Positions 17,906-26,784 of a stretch of 64,000 nucleotides of DNA are shown here, piece after piece. Under the pieces are notes generated by a model. The model had not been told where the DNA came from. It made no database searches and worked only from the letters and a program-made list of their open reading frames with translations. A program made the translations under genes and the position numbers. The stretch is from Capilliphycus salinus (lineage in GTDB: Bacteria > Cyanobacteriota > Cyanobacteriia > Cyanobacteriales > Microcoleaceae): NCBI RefSeq assembly GCF_047276495.1, contig NZ_CP178543.1:3410001-3474000 (forward strand), given 5' to 3'. The stretch's first letter is position 1, and each line of letters begins with the position of its first letter.

Positions 17906-20900
17906 CTACTGAGGTTGAGAATTCCATTCCCCCTGAAACACAAACGGCGCCCAAAAGAAAGGTGCATTATAATTATCAGACTGAATCATTTCTAACTGAA
18001 CTTCTCGCATCGCTGTGGCGGGATTTGAACCTGTTTCTAATATTTTTCGATAATAATTTTGCATAAATTCCGAAGTCGAATTATCAGCAACCGCCCACAA
18101 ACTCACCACAATTCGTTCCGCACCGGCATACATAAATCCCCTCGTTAAACTCACCAATCCTTCGCCCCGAATATCCCGACCGACTCCCGTTTGACAGGCA
18201 CTTAATACCACCAAATCGGCGGAAAGGGTTAAGTTAAAGATATCATTTAATTGTAAAAATCCGGGTTTTTCTGTTCCTTGTTCATCGTAGAGAGAAAACA
18301 CCAATCCTGATAATTCCGGTTGGGTTTCATTTAAGAGTCCGTGGGTGGCAAAATGAACGATTTGATATTGACTTAAATTGGAGTCGGTTGCGGTTTGACG
18401 GTTAGCATTAAAATCTAAGGATAATTGTTCTAAATTATCGGGAACTAACGCTAAAATTGCTTCGGCTTCTTGTCGAGTGTGTTGTAAACGACCAAAAGAT
18501 TTACCCAGAAAATTTTCTAGAGATTGTCTTAATACGATTGTATTAACATTATTTGTTTCGGTTTTTGTTGATGATGCAATTTGAAAACGGGGGTCATTTT
18601 CTTCAAAAACGGGGTCAGCAATAACAGCAACTTTTTTCGGGGCGGGTGTTCGTCCTTGAACTTGTTCTCTGAGAATTGCTAAACTGGAAGCGGAAGGCAA
18701 TGTGATAATTTCATGTTGAACAATTAACGGTGTGTAACTCCTATTTTGACTTACTTTGATCCCCCCTTCCCCCCTTAAAAAGGGGGGTGAGAAAGAGGTT
18801 GGGGGAGAGGTCGAATTACCCCCCTCAGTCCCCCCTAAAAGTCGGGAAGAATTATCATTTTGACCCCCCTCAATCCCCCCTGAAAGGAGGGAAGAATTAT
18901 CGGTTTTCTGACTCCTCTCGCCTTCTAGGAGAGGGGTTGGGGGAGAGGTCGAATTACCCCCCTCAATCCCCCCTGAAAGGAGGGAAGAATTATCGGTTTT
19001 CTGACTCCCCTCGCCTTGTAGGAGAGGGGTTGGGGGAGAGGTCGAATTACCCCCCTCAGTCCCCCCTGAAAGGAGGGAAAAATTATCCGTTTCCCTCTCC
19101 TCGTAGGAGAGGGTTAGGGAGAGGTCGGGAGAGGTCGAATTACTGGCAGAGGTCAACGGTAACGCCGCAAACGGAACGGTTTGTAAAATCCCATCCCCAA
19201 CGATCGCTAACCGTTTATTTCCCAACTGATTAATAACCGGAGATAATAAAACTTGACTCAACTTTTCACCCGAGGGCGGAACCACAGCTAGAGATTGAAT
19301 TTCTTCTAAAAAAGAGGTTGCTAACGCTTCTATTTCCTCACGTTTGGGGAGTTGATAACTTTTAACTTCCGTTGTACTGACCAACCATAAAAAACTGCGT
19401 TCGGTTCCCAACGAATACACTAATAAAACCGTCTCATCATCGAGAACTTGTTGTTGAATTTCCGAGGCGGTTAAGGGTTCGGGATAGTTTAAATTGGCAT
19501 ATTGGGGACTATTGCGTTTAATTTCAACTTCTAGGGCTTGTAACTCACGCCGAACCGCTTCAATTTCTTGCTTTAATTCCTCAAAATCTCTTTCCCCTGG
19601 ATTGAGTTGTCGAGATTGGTCTAACGCAGTCAATCGTTGCAGTAATCTCTGTTCTTCTGCCAGCAATTGCGGGTCAACCCCTTGTTTAATATCCGCCCCC
19701 GACTCCGCCAAAATATCTAATAAACTTCTCGCCCGACCCCGTTCGCTGGCGTGTAACGCTTTGGTATCATAGCCTTGATTGGGGTTTTGTTCGTGCAACT
19801 CCATCAATAAATCAATATAAAATTCATAATAACCATAAACGGTAGAAAAGTAGGTTGTTCGTAGGTCTTGACTAATAATTTTGGTGCGGAGTTCTTCAAT
19901 GATATTAATCGCTGATTCTATATCGGTTAAGGCTTCGGTGAGATTGCCTTGACTACGTTTGAGGATGGCAAAACTAAAAAGAGCGAGTGCTTCCTGTGCC
20001 TTATCCCCTAGTTGTCGCGTTAAAGGAAGAGATTGGTTGAGGTAATCGAGTGCCTGTTGTTTGTATCCTAAATTCGAGTAGACATAGCCAATATTGTAGA
20101 GAGTTCTCGCTTCCCCCGCCTTATCCCCCACCTGTCGCGATAAAGGAAGAGATTGGTTGAGGTAATCGAGTGCCTGTTGTTTGTCTCCTAAATCCGAGTA
20201 GACAAGGCTAATATTGTTGAGAGTTCTCGCTTCCCCCGCCTTATCCCCCACCTGTCGCAAGAGGGCAAGGGATTGGTTGTAGTATTCGAGCGCCTTCTGT
20301 TTGTTTCCCAAATCCGAGTAGACAAGGCCAATATTGCCGAGAGTGGCGGCTTCCCCCGCTTTATCCCCCACCTGTCGGCTTAAAGGAAGGGATTGGTTGT
20401 AGTATTCGAGCGCCTGCTGTTTGTCTCCCAAAGCAGAGTAGACACCGCCGATACCGTTGAGAGTGTTAGCTTCCCCCGCCTTATTCCCCACCTGTCGGAA
20501 TAGAGGAAGGGATTGGTTGTAGTAATCGAGGGCGGTTTGTTTGTCGCCTAAATCTGAGTAGACCAAGCCAATATTGTGGAGAGTGTTAGCTTCCCCCGCC
20601 TTATCCCCCACCTGTCGCGATAAAGGAAGGGATTGGTTGAAGAAATCGAGGGCAGTTTGTTTGTCTCCCAAAGCAGAGTAGACACCGCCAATATTGTTGA
20701 GAGTGGTCGCTTCCCCTGCAATATGTCCCACCTGTCGGCTTAGGGGAAGGGATTGGTTATAGTAGTCGAGTGCCTGCTGTTTGTTTCCCAAAGCAGAGTA
20801 GACACCGCCAATATTGTTGAGAGTGGCGGCTTCGCCCGCTTTATTCCCCACCTGTCGCTCTAGGGCAAGGGATTGGTTGTAGTATTCGAGCGCCTGCTGT

Positions 20901-22321
20901 TTGTCTCCCAAAGCATCGTAGACAAGGCCAATATTGTTGAGGGTGGTGGCTTCCCCCGCCTTATCCCCCACCTGTCGCGATAAAGGAAGGGATTGGTTGT
21001 AGTATTCGAGGGCAAGTTGTTTGTCTCCTAACGAGTCATGGATTGTACCCAGTCCTAACAAACTAAGCGCTTGTCCTTCCAAGTTTCCCGCTTGCCGATA
21101 AAGTTGTAGTGCCTTTTCCCAAACTACAATTGCCTGTTGATAAGATTCTGCTGTCCCTTGTTGAAACAGTTCAACTCCCTGCTGCAATAATCTATCTGCT
21201 TCTACATTGGGGTCTGTAGAGTTATTTTTTCCGAGATCTCTAATAAGAGCAAGAACTATACCTTCCCCCCTTAGATTCCCCAGTTGTCGCCATAGGGAAA
21301 GAGATTGATTGTAATAATCGAGAGCCTTTTGGTTGTCTCCCAAATCTGAGTAGATTCTACCCAGTCCTGACAAACTAGCAGCTTGTCCTTGCAAGTTTCC
21401 CGCTTGCTGATAAAGTTGTAGTGCCTTTTCTAAAGCTACAATTGCCTGTTGATAAGATTCTGCTGTCCCTTGTTGAAACAGTTCAACTCCCTGCTGCAAT
21501 AATCTATCTGCTTCTACATTGGGGTCTGTAGAGTTATTTTTTCCGAGATCTCTAATAAGAGCAAGAACTATACCTTCCCCCCTTAGATTCCCCAGTTGTC
21601 GCCATAGGGAAAGAGATTGATTGTAATAATCGAGTGCTTGTTGTTTGTCTCCCAAAGCATCGTAGACAAGGCCAATATTGCTGAGGGTGGTCGCTTCTCC
21701 CGCTTTATCCCCCACCTGTCGCCTTAAAGGAAGGGATTGGTTGTAGAAGTCGAGTGCTGTTTGTTTTTCTCCTAAAACATCGTAGACACGGCCAATATTG
21801 TTGAGAGTGACCGCTTCCCCCGCCTTATCCCCCACCTGTCGCCATAGGGGAAGGGACTGGTTGTAGTAATTGAGTGCCTGTTGAAAGTCTCCCAAATCTG
21901 AGTAGATAAGCCCAATATTGTTGAGAGTGGTCGCTTCCCTCGCCTTATCCCCCACCTGTCGCCATATAGGAAGGGATTGGTTGTAGTAATTGAGTGCCTG
22001 TTGAAAGTCTCCCAAATCACCAGAAATTGTACCCAGTCCTAACAAACTTAAAGCTTGTCCTTCTAAGTTTCCGGCTTGCTGATAAAGTTGTAATGCCTTT
22101 TCCAAAACAGCAATTGCTTGTTTATGAGATTCTGCTGTCCCTTGTTGAAAAAGTTCAAGTCCCTGCTGCGATAATCTTTCTGCTTCTACATTGGGGTCTG
22201 TTTGGGCGATGACTTCTCCCCGATTAAGGACTGTGGGTAGGGTTAACAAAGGGAAACCCAAGTTCAACAGAAAGATGCTGTTAACGCTGAGAATAGATAG
22301 CCACTGTTGGGGTAGACGCAT
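17906..22321 (-). CDS. Secreted TPR-CHAT protein (caspase-like)
   Basis: From ATG 22321 (MRLPQQWLSILSVNSIFLL) the protein has about 1471 residues: a signal peptide (about 1-38), about 14 TPR-like units with the motif YNQSLPLxRQVGDKAGEAxTLNNIG plus three longer units (AIAVLEKALQLYQQAGN type), a coiled-coil linker, and a C-terminal CHAT domain. The catalytic dyad is visible: His in HFATHG (about 1325) and Cys in LSACQTG (about 1375), followed by the usual YAGAERIVVSLWAV. CHAT proteases are caspase relatives, some of which act in antiviral or conflict systems; its role here is unknown. Within the CHAT region, about 125 residues come from a tandem repeat (18758-19141). A longer frame starts at 22507, but ATG 22321 gives a proper signal peptide after GTGAGGA. 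Confidence 0.88.
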   Translation of the reverse strand: MRLPQQWLSILSVNSIFLLNLGFPLLTLPTVLNRGEVIAQTDPNVEAERLSQQGLELFQQGTAESHKQAIAVLEKALQLYQQAGNLEGQALSLLGLGTISGDLGDFQQALNYYNQSLPIWRQVGDKAREATTLNNIGLIYSDLGDFQQALNYYNQSLPLWRQVGDKAGEAVTLNNIGRVYDVLGEKQTALDFYNQSLPLRRQVGDKAGEATTLSNIGLVYDALGDKQQALDYYNQSLSLWRQLGNLRGEGIVLALIRDLGKNNSTDPNVEADRLLQQGVELFQQGTAESYQQAIVALEKALQLYQQAGNLQGQAASLSGLGRIYSDLGDNQKALDYYNQSLSLWRQLGNLRGEGIVLALIRDLGKNNSTDPNVEADRLLQQGVELFQQGTAESYQQAIVVWEKALQLYRQAGNLEGQALSLLGLGTIHDSLGDKQLALEYYNQSLPLSRQVGDKAGEATTLNNIGLVYDALGDKQQALEYYNQSLALERQVGNKAGEAATLNNIGGVYSALGNKQQALDYYNQSLPLSRQVGHIAGEATTLNNIGGVYSALGDKQTALDFFNQSLPLSRQVGDKAGEANTLHNIGLVYSDLGDKQTALDYYNQSLPLFRQVGNKAGEANTLNGIGGVYSALGDKQQALEYYNQSLPLSRQVGDKAGEAATLGNIGLVYSDLGNKQKALEYYNQSLALLRQVGDKAGEARTLNNISLVYSDLGDKQQALDYLNQSLPLSRQVGDKAGEARTLYNIGYVYSNLGYKQQALDYLNQSLPLTRQLGDKAQEALALFSFAILKRSQGNLTEALTDIESAINIIEELRTKIISQDLRTTYFSTVYGYYEFYIDLLMELHEQNPNQGYDTKALHASERGRARSLLDILAESGADIKQGVDPQLLAEEQRLLQRLTALDQSRQLNPGERDFEELKQEIEAVRRELQALEVEIKRNSPQYANLNYPEPLTASEIQQQVLDDETVLLVYSLGTERSFLWLVSTTEVKSYQLPKREEIEALATSFLEEIQSLAVVPPSGEKLSQVLLSPVINQLGNKRLAIVGDGILQTVPFAALPLTSASNSTSPDLSLTLSYEERETDNFSLLSGGTEGGNSTSPPTPLLQGEGSQKTDNSSLLSGGIEGGNSTSPPTPLLEGERSQKTDNSSLLSGGIEGGQNDNSSRLLGGTEGGNSTSPPTSFSPPFLRGEGGIKVSQNRSYTPLIVQHEIITLPSASSLAILREQVQGRTPAPKKVAVIADPVFEENDPRFQIASSTKTETNNVNTIVLRQSLENFLGKSFGRLQHTRQEAEAILALVPDNLEQLSLDFNANRQTATDSNLSQYQIVHFATHGLLNETQPELSGLVFSLYDEQGTEKPGFLQLNDIFNLTLSADLVVLSACQTGVGRDIRGEGLVSLTRGFMYAGAERIVVSLWAVADNSTSEFMQNYYRKILETGSNPATAMREVQLEMIQSDNYNAPFFWAPFVFQGEWNSQPQ
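18758..19141. repeat. 93-bp tandem repeat expanded in frame inside the CHAT gene
   Basis: About three tandem 93-bp units plus partial ones, made of C-runs and G-runs (CCCCCCTCAATCCCCCCTGA; GGGGTTGGGGGAGAGG). Each unit is read as 31 residues containing SPPTPLLQGEG and SSLLSGGIEGG. 93 is a multiple of three, so copy number can change without breaking the gene. It interrupts the sequence between FAALPLTSAS and the HEIITLPSASSLA block of the CHAT domain. Confidence 0.85.
21095..21635. repeat. 312-bp tandem duplication within the TPR region of the CHAT gene
   Basis: The segment encoding DPNVEADRLLQQGVELF through LRGEGIVLALIRDLGKNN occurs twice, 312 bases (104 codons) apart and nearly identical. 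This is a recent in-frame duplication of about 2.5 TPR units. Confidence 0.8.
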
Positions 22322-22674
22322 GGATGGAATTTCCTCACCGCAAGAACCACTCATAAACAATATATCTCTGATGTTCGGGAGGTTATGCAATTGAGTTGTA
22401 CCGCCATCAGTTTTGGAGACATCTCGTAGCCGATGTTTGGGTCGCGGGTTGCCATCTATAACTAACGTCTTTCCCGTTGAAATTGAGTATAGAGGTTGAC
22501 AAATCATCCCCCAGGTTTTCGTAACTTATCGGTTGGGCTACTCCCGATTGGGTTTCGATTTCCATTGAATTTGCATAAGCTCCTCAAAGTGGGAAATAGG
22601 TTATTGTGAGCGAACAGATGTTCAAACCCACATGATATTTCGCTCCGACTTTACTTCTACAACGGATCTATATT

Positions 22675-23379
22675 ATGTTTTTCTCCAAATTTCTAAAAGT
22701 AGCCACAATTACTCTATTGTTCTCCAATCCCTTCTTGCTCGAATCTCTCGGCAGCCATCGGTTTTCGTTTGTAGAATCTGCGGCGCAAGCCCAAACCGTG
22801 TTTACCTCTTCATCGCAGGCTAAACAATGGCAAACGATGACTTCAAAAGAAGCTAATTTTACCGTTTTGATGCCTCCGGGAAATCCCCAACAAGAAACGC
22901 TGGAAAATTCCGAAGGTCAATATCAATTTCAAATTCAAAGATATATTCTCTCCGATGAAAACGGAATTTCTTACTTGGTTGCCTATACAAACGAGCTTTC
23001 CTTTGTCGCCAAATCTGTGACTTCCGAGCAAGCCGAAATTTTCTATAATAACTTTGCTGAAGGTCTGCTCATCAACGACCCCGGAGCGAAAATTATTTAC
23101 CAACGCCCGATTACTTTAAAAGGTGTTGTCGGTCAAGAAATAGAGATAGAAACCTCCGAGGGTTCGTTACTTCAGGCAAGAGTTTTTTTGACTAACTCCC
23201 GTCTTTATGTACTCCTGGTAGGAATGCCGACTCCTTCACTTGCCAAATCGTCGAATGTTGCCCAATTTCTCAATTCTTTTAATTGGGTTAACAATCAAGC
23301 TCCGGTCGTTTCTCAAAAAAGCACTTCAAAAAAGCCAACCCCAGTTGATTATATCGATAAATCTATGCAGTTGAAATGA
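22675..23379 (+). CDS. Secreted protein of unknown function
   Basis: A 234-residue protein starting MFFSKFLKVATITLLFSNPF. It has a long hydrophobic signal region and a probable signal peptidase site near AAQAQT (about 36-41). The mature part begins WQTMTSKEANFTVLMPPGNP and has alternating beta-like segments (YLVAYTNELSF; GQEIEIETSEGSLLQARVFL; LYVLLVGMP), with a basic Ser/Thr/Lys tail. The EANFTVLMPxGxP start is common to a family of cyanobacterial periplasmic proteins of unknown role. It is divergent from the CHAT gene, about 350 bases away. Confidence 0.65.
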   Translation: MFFSKFLKVATITLLFSNPFLLESLGSHRFSFVESAAQAQTVFTSSSQAKQWQTMTSKEANFTVLMPPGNPQQETLENSEGQYQFQIQRYILSDENGISYLVAYTNELSFVAKSVTSEQAEIFYNNFAEGLLINDPGAKIIYQRPITLKGVVGQEIEIETSEGSLLQARVFLTNSRLYVLLVGMPTPSLAKSSNVAQFLNSFNWVNNQAPVVSQKSTSKKPTPVDYIDKSMQLK

Positions 23380-23556
23380 GGGGAATATTTGTTAGCAATC
23401 CTCATTTTTTAGACGATACAATTAAGCCGATCAAAAAATCGAGGGTTAATCATCTCTCCATCAAGGAATGTTCTTCGGGAAGTGATTACGGATAAAGATT
23501 CAAAAACCGTCAGTAAATAAAGGGTTTATGCTGCTGAAAAACAACAGTGCAGTAAA

Positions 23557-23600
23557 AAGGAAGTTCAATTCATTTTGAATTAACTTCCTTAATCTTTTTT
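23557..23600. terminator. Rho-independent terminator-like hairpin
   Basis: AAGGAAGTT-x-AATTC, a five-base loop, and GAATT-AACTTCCTT make a long stem (23557-23590) with one bulge, followed by AATCTTTTTT. It lies between the secreted protein gene and the acetyltransferase gene. A weaker GAGG/CCTC hairpin with T6 directly overlaps the stop codon of the secreted protein gene (23377-23411). The rest of 23380-23703 shows no gene. Confidence 0.6.
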
Positions 23601-23703
23601 CCGAACGGTTTCTGAACTTGAATTTCTGACCCGGATTCTCACTTTGTGCCTTCAGAAGATACAATAAATCCTTAGAATCTAGAGTTATGCGATATATATT
23701 AAT

Positions 23704-24165
23704 ATGAGTTCCACAGAAAAGATCACCATTCAACATCTTTCGGAGAAAGACATAAAACTCATGCGGGACTTGCTGCGGGTTTTTGGTGATGCGTTTAACG
23801 AAGTAGATACTTATTGCCAAGCCCAGCCCGAAAACGATTATCTTTGTAAGCTTTTGGGCAAAGAGCATTTTATCGTGTTAATCGCATTAAAATATGGAGA
23901 GGTGGTGGGTGGTTTGGCCGCATACGAACTTCACAAGTTTGAGCAAGAGCGCAGCGAGATTTATATCTATGATTTGGCGGTATCGGCCGAACACCGTCGG
24001 CAAGGTATAGCAACGTCGCTGATTGGCGAACTGAAGAATATAGCCGTTAATCGGGGAGCTTATGTAATCTTTGTGCAAGCCGACTATGGTGATGACCCTG
24101 CAATAGAGCTATATACAAAAGTTGGTGTGCGCGAAGATGTCCTACACTTTGACATTTTAGTATAA
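23704..24165 (+). CDS. AAC(3)-I family aminoglycoside N-acetyltransferase-like protein (GNAT)
   Basis: A 153-residue GNAT protein. Its C-terminal half, IYDLAVSAEHRRQGIATSLI ... YVIFVQADYGDDPAIELYTK ... VREDVLHFDI, follows the AAC(3)-I aminoglycoside acetyltransferase pattern closely: acetyl-CoA-binding RRQGIA, the QADYGDDPA loop, and the HFDI end. AAC(3)-I enzymes acetylate the 3-amino group of gentamicin-type drugs. Whether this copy confers resistance or has another amine substrate cannot be told from sequence. It stands alone behind a terminator-like hairpin, with no integron or transposon remnant around it. Confidence 0.85.
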   Translation: MSSTEKITIQHLSEKDIKLMRDLLRVFGDAFNEVDTYCQAQPENDYLCKLLGKEHFIVLIALKYGEVVGGLAAYELHKFEQERSEIYIYDLAVSAEHRRQGIATSLIGELKNIAVNRGAYVIFVQADYGDDPAIELYTKVGVREDVLHFDILV

Positions 24166-24309
24166 CATGATGAGTAAAACATGACGAGTAATGGTAAAAA
24201 AGAAATTAAAGAATATGGTGAATCGAACTCTAAATCAAGCCAATTGAATGCTTAATATTCTCAGCGTTCCACAATCTGATATCTTGGAAATGTTGTAGTT
24301 AATCAGCCA

Positions 24310-24669
24310 ATGAAAATTCCAGGCGCAAATCATCTAATCAAAATCGCTCCTCAACCGAAGCGAGTCAAAGTCACCTTTAACGGACAGACGATAGCAGACA
24401 CAACCGAAGCTTTGGAACTGAGGGAAGGAATGTCACCACCCGTGCAGTACATTCCTCGCGGCGATGTGGCAATGGAACGGTTACAGCCAACCCAACATTC
24501 CACCCACTGCCCTTTCAAGGGAGATGCTAGTTATTTCAGCATTACGGTCGATGGTAAAACTGCCGAAAATGCCATTTGGTCTTATGAAAACCCCTATCAG
24601 GCGGTTGAACAAATCAAAGAGTACCTCGCTTTTTATCCCAACCGTGTCGATGGGATTGAAATGATTTAG
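24310..24669 (+). CDS. DUF427 domain-containing protein
   Basis: A 119-residue protein. KRVKVTFNGQTIADTTEALEL is followed by PPVQYIPRGDVAME, THCPFKGDASYFSI and AIWSYENPYQAVEQIKEYLAF. These are the ordered blocks of DUF427, a beta-tent-like domain found mostly as a small single-domain protein whose function is not established. Length is normal for the family. About 130 bases after the acetyltransferase gene and on the same strand. Confidence 0.9.
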   Translation: MKIPGANHLIKIAPQPKRVKVTFNGQTIADTTEALELREGMSPPVQYIPRGDVAMERLQPTQHSTHCPFKGDASYFSITVDGKTAENAIWSYENPYQAVEQIKEYLAFYPNRVDGIEMI

Positions 24670-25338
24670 GAGTATCTATCTTCAATTCTAGACCCAAGCA
24701 AAGCGATCGCAATTTGAGAATAAGTTGGGGGCGGATAGCGATCGCCGAAACGTGGGTTGTGTTGACAGACGGGTTGGCAACTTGCAGTTAATCCGCTTTT
24801 AGCTATTCGATAAACAGAAGCGATCGCATCAATCGACTTGAATTGAATTCACACCTCCAAAAAGATGGCGATGAGATTTGAATTGCAATAGACGAGGACA
24901 TAATAACGTGAAAGATGGGAAATTCTGCGATCGCTGAAAATGCAGACAAATCGACCACAAATCGCTTTTCTTTTTTCCGTCACTCGTTCGTGCGACTGTC
25001 AGAGATGATGCACTTGGTACCATTGTTAGAAAGACGTTTTGCCTAACGATTCTGGCTAATGCGCTACCCCGACTAGCAAAGACAGCAATGTGTAAATAAT
25101 TTTGCACAGGTACTTAGAAAATCAAAACTACGCAGTTTCCACAGAAATACTAACATTGAAGTCAACGATATTACCGTTAGAATTAAGATCTATCAGTCAC
25201 CCGAAGCGCCGAAGCGCGGACGATTGGCTCGATCAAACGCGCTCCCCGCGCAATCGCAATCGTGTCAAACCCGTCCAAGAAAGATTAGGACTTCACGACT
25301 TCTGCCATAACGCCTAATTGAGCTTAAACTTCCTTGGT
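24670..25338. other. Gene-poor region with HIP1 sites
   Basis: About 670 bases. Contains several GCGATCGC octamers (for example near 24701, 24740 and 24820) and a GC-rich palindromic patch near 25195-25255. The short open frames on either strand have no recognisable features, so I call none of them. Confidence 0.3.
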
Positions 25339-25848
25339 ATGGACAACTTATCACCTCAAACACTTTCAATTCGTACCGCTCAACCGGATGATGTCATTCA
25401 TCTGTTGCGGATTCAACTTGATGCTCTGCGTGCGCTGTGCATACACGACTATACCCCCGAACAAATTGAAGCGTTGGTAGGGCGAAATATTCGTTATTCC
25501 AGCTTGGGAGGCAATCGCCGTGAAATCACTTTGGTGGCCGAGGTCGATGGTGTGAGGGTGGGTTTGTGTAGTTTATTGGGCGATCGCATCACGGCTCTCT
25601 ACGTTCACCCCCAATTTGCCCGCCGAGGTATTGGCACTCAACTACTGAACGCTGTTGAACGGATGGCAAAAACTCACAACATCAAAATTCTCAGGGTGGC
25701 CGCTTCCCTAACCGCACGACCTTTCTACCAAGCTAACGGTTATCGAGTTGGGGGCGAGTCTTATCTGGTTGCCGATCGCGGTCTGCGGATTCCTTATATT
25801 AATATGAAAAAATATTTGCTATTTTCTTTTAATTTGATGGAATTTTAA
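25339..25848 (+). CDS. GNAT-family N-acetyltransferase
   Basis: From ATG 25339 (MDNLSPQTLSIRTAQPDDV) this is a 169-residue GNAT protein with VHPQFARRGIGTQLLNAVE, the R/Q-x-x-G-x-G/A acetyl-CoA loop, and FYQANGYRVGGES near the C-terminus. It resembles the general PanZ/ElaA-like small-molecule acetyltransferases. The substrate is unknown. The frame extends to a TTG at 25318, but the ATG matches where GNAT homology begins. It converges on the defence island. Confidence 0.8.
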   Translation: MDNLSPQTLSIRTAQPDDVIHLLRIQLDALRALCIHDYTPEQIEALVGRNIRYSSLGGNRREITLVAEVDGVRVGLCSLLGDRITALYVHPQFARRGIGTQLLNAVERMAKTHNIKILRVAASLTARPFYQANGYRVGGESYLVADRGLRIPYINMKKYLLFSFNLMEF

Positions 25849-25881
25849 CGAGTATTTCATGTTATTGCCTTTCTCAATTGG

Positions 25882-26784
25882 CTATGACTTTGACTGTTGA
25901 TCGAAGAGTAATTCCTTCAAATCATCCTTTTGATTCTCCGGTTTGAGGTACAGCGAACAAATCCTTTCAACCTCGTCAGGAACAACTTGATGTTGCTTAC
26001 ACCAGCGATCTAGGCAAATGTCACTAAGGTTTTCAACCTGTTCAAAATCAACATGAGCAACTGGCGTATCTTCATCGCAGGCAATCTTGTTTAAAAGTGC
26101 AACAGTATTGGGTTCGGTGACTTTTTGGGTCACGGGATCGTAGAAAATACCCCGGTATTTATCTTGATGAAGTAATAGCATATAAAGTAACGGCTTCTTA
26201 TCGGAATGAAGCTTGCTGCTAATCAAATCATCCGGCAAGGTTTCGGCATAATCTCGGTTCGTCTGAAGTTTTGCAGTATGTTGGTAATAAGGATAAATAT
26301 CTAAATCTGCCATAGCATTTAAGTCAATTTCCCCCGACTCAATTGTAACTTGAGATGCCATTTCCGAGAGATCAATTTCCTGAATATCTGCGGCCGTTAA
26401 AACGGGCAAGTCAATAACCTTTCTTGATTCCTGATGGCGGGACATTAAGTTGTTCCATCGCTTCTGAATTTCCAATAAATCGTAATTAAATAGATTTTTA
26501 TTGTATCGATTTCTAAATTCATGGCTTTCGTCTATGACCAGAAGCCAACGCTGATACTGCACTTCTTCTAAGATTTCGTTAAATAATTCGAGTTGGCGAT
26601 ACTGTCTGGAATTATCTTTTTGATCAAAGGTTTGCCGAACAAAATACTCGCAGGATAGCCCCGCCTCCCGCATTTCCTTTCTCCAAGTATTGGAAACGGG
26701 CTTGGGGCCAATAATCATAACGTTATCAATTAAATCTTCCTCTCGCAGGCGCAGGGCGACATGATCGGTCAGACGGGGAAAGTC
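25882..26784 (-). pseudogene. Helicase-like fragment (SNF2/DExH type), 5' end missing
   Basis: The frame is open from just after a TAG at 26785-26787. It reads LTDHVALRLREEDLI, DNVMIIGPKPVSNTWRKEM and WLLVIDESHEFRNRYNK, the last being a DExH-type Walker B. This is the first motor half of an SNF2-like helicase without its Walker A. The remainder (about 100-300) has no recognised domain. The upstream UvrD frame is in register with it across the TAG and ends LLVGAGGVATGG, which may be a degenerate Walker A, so the two helicase pieces seem to have been fused and then cut by the stop. Confidence 0.5.

Noticed and set aside
17719..18066. 115-codon plus-strand ORF overlapping the CHAT 3' end
   Set aside because: Lies antisense to the end of CHAT and across a dispersed palindrome; no homology pattern.
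25102..25317. 71-codon plus-strand ORF before the GNAT gene
   Set aside because: Crosses a GC-rich palindromic patch and has no recognisable protein features.
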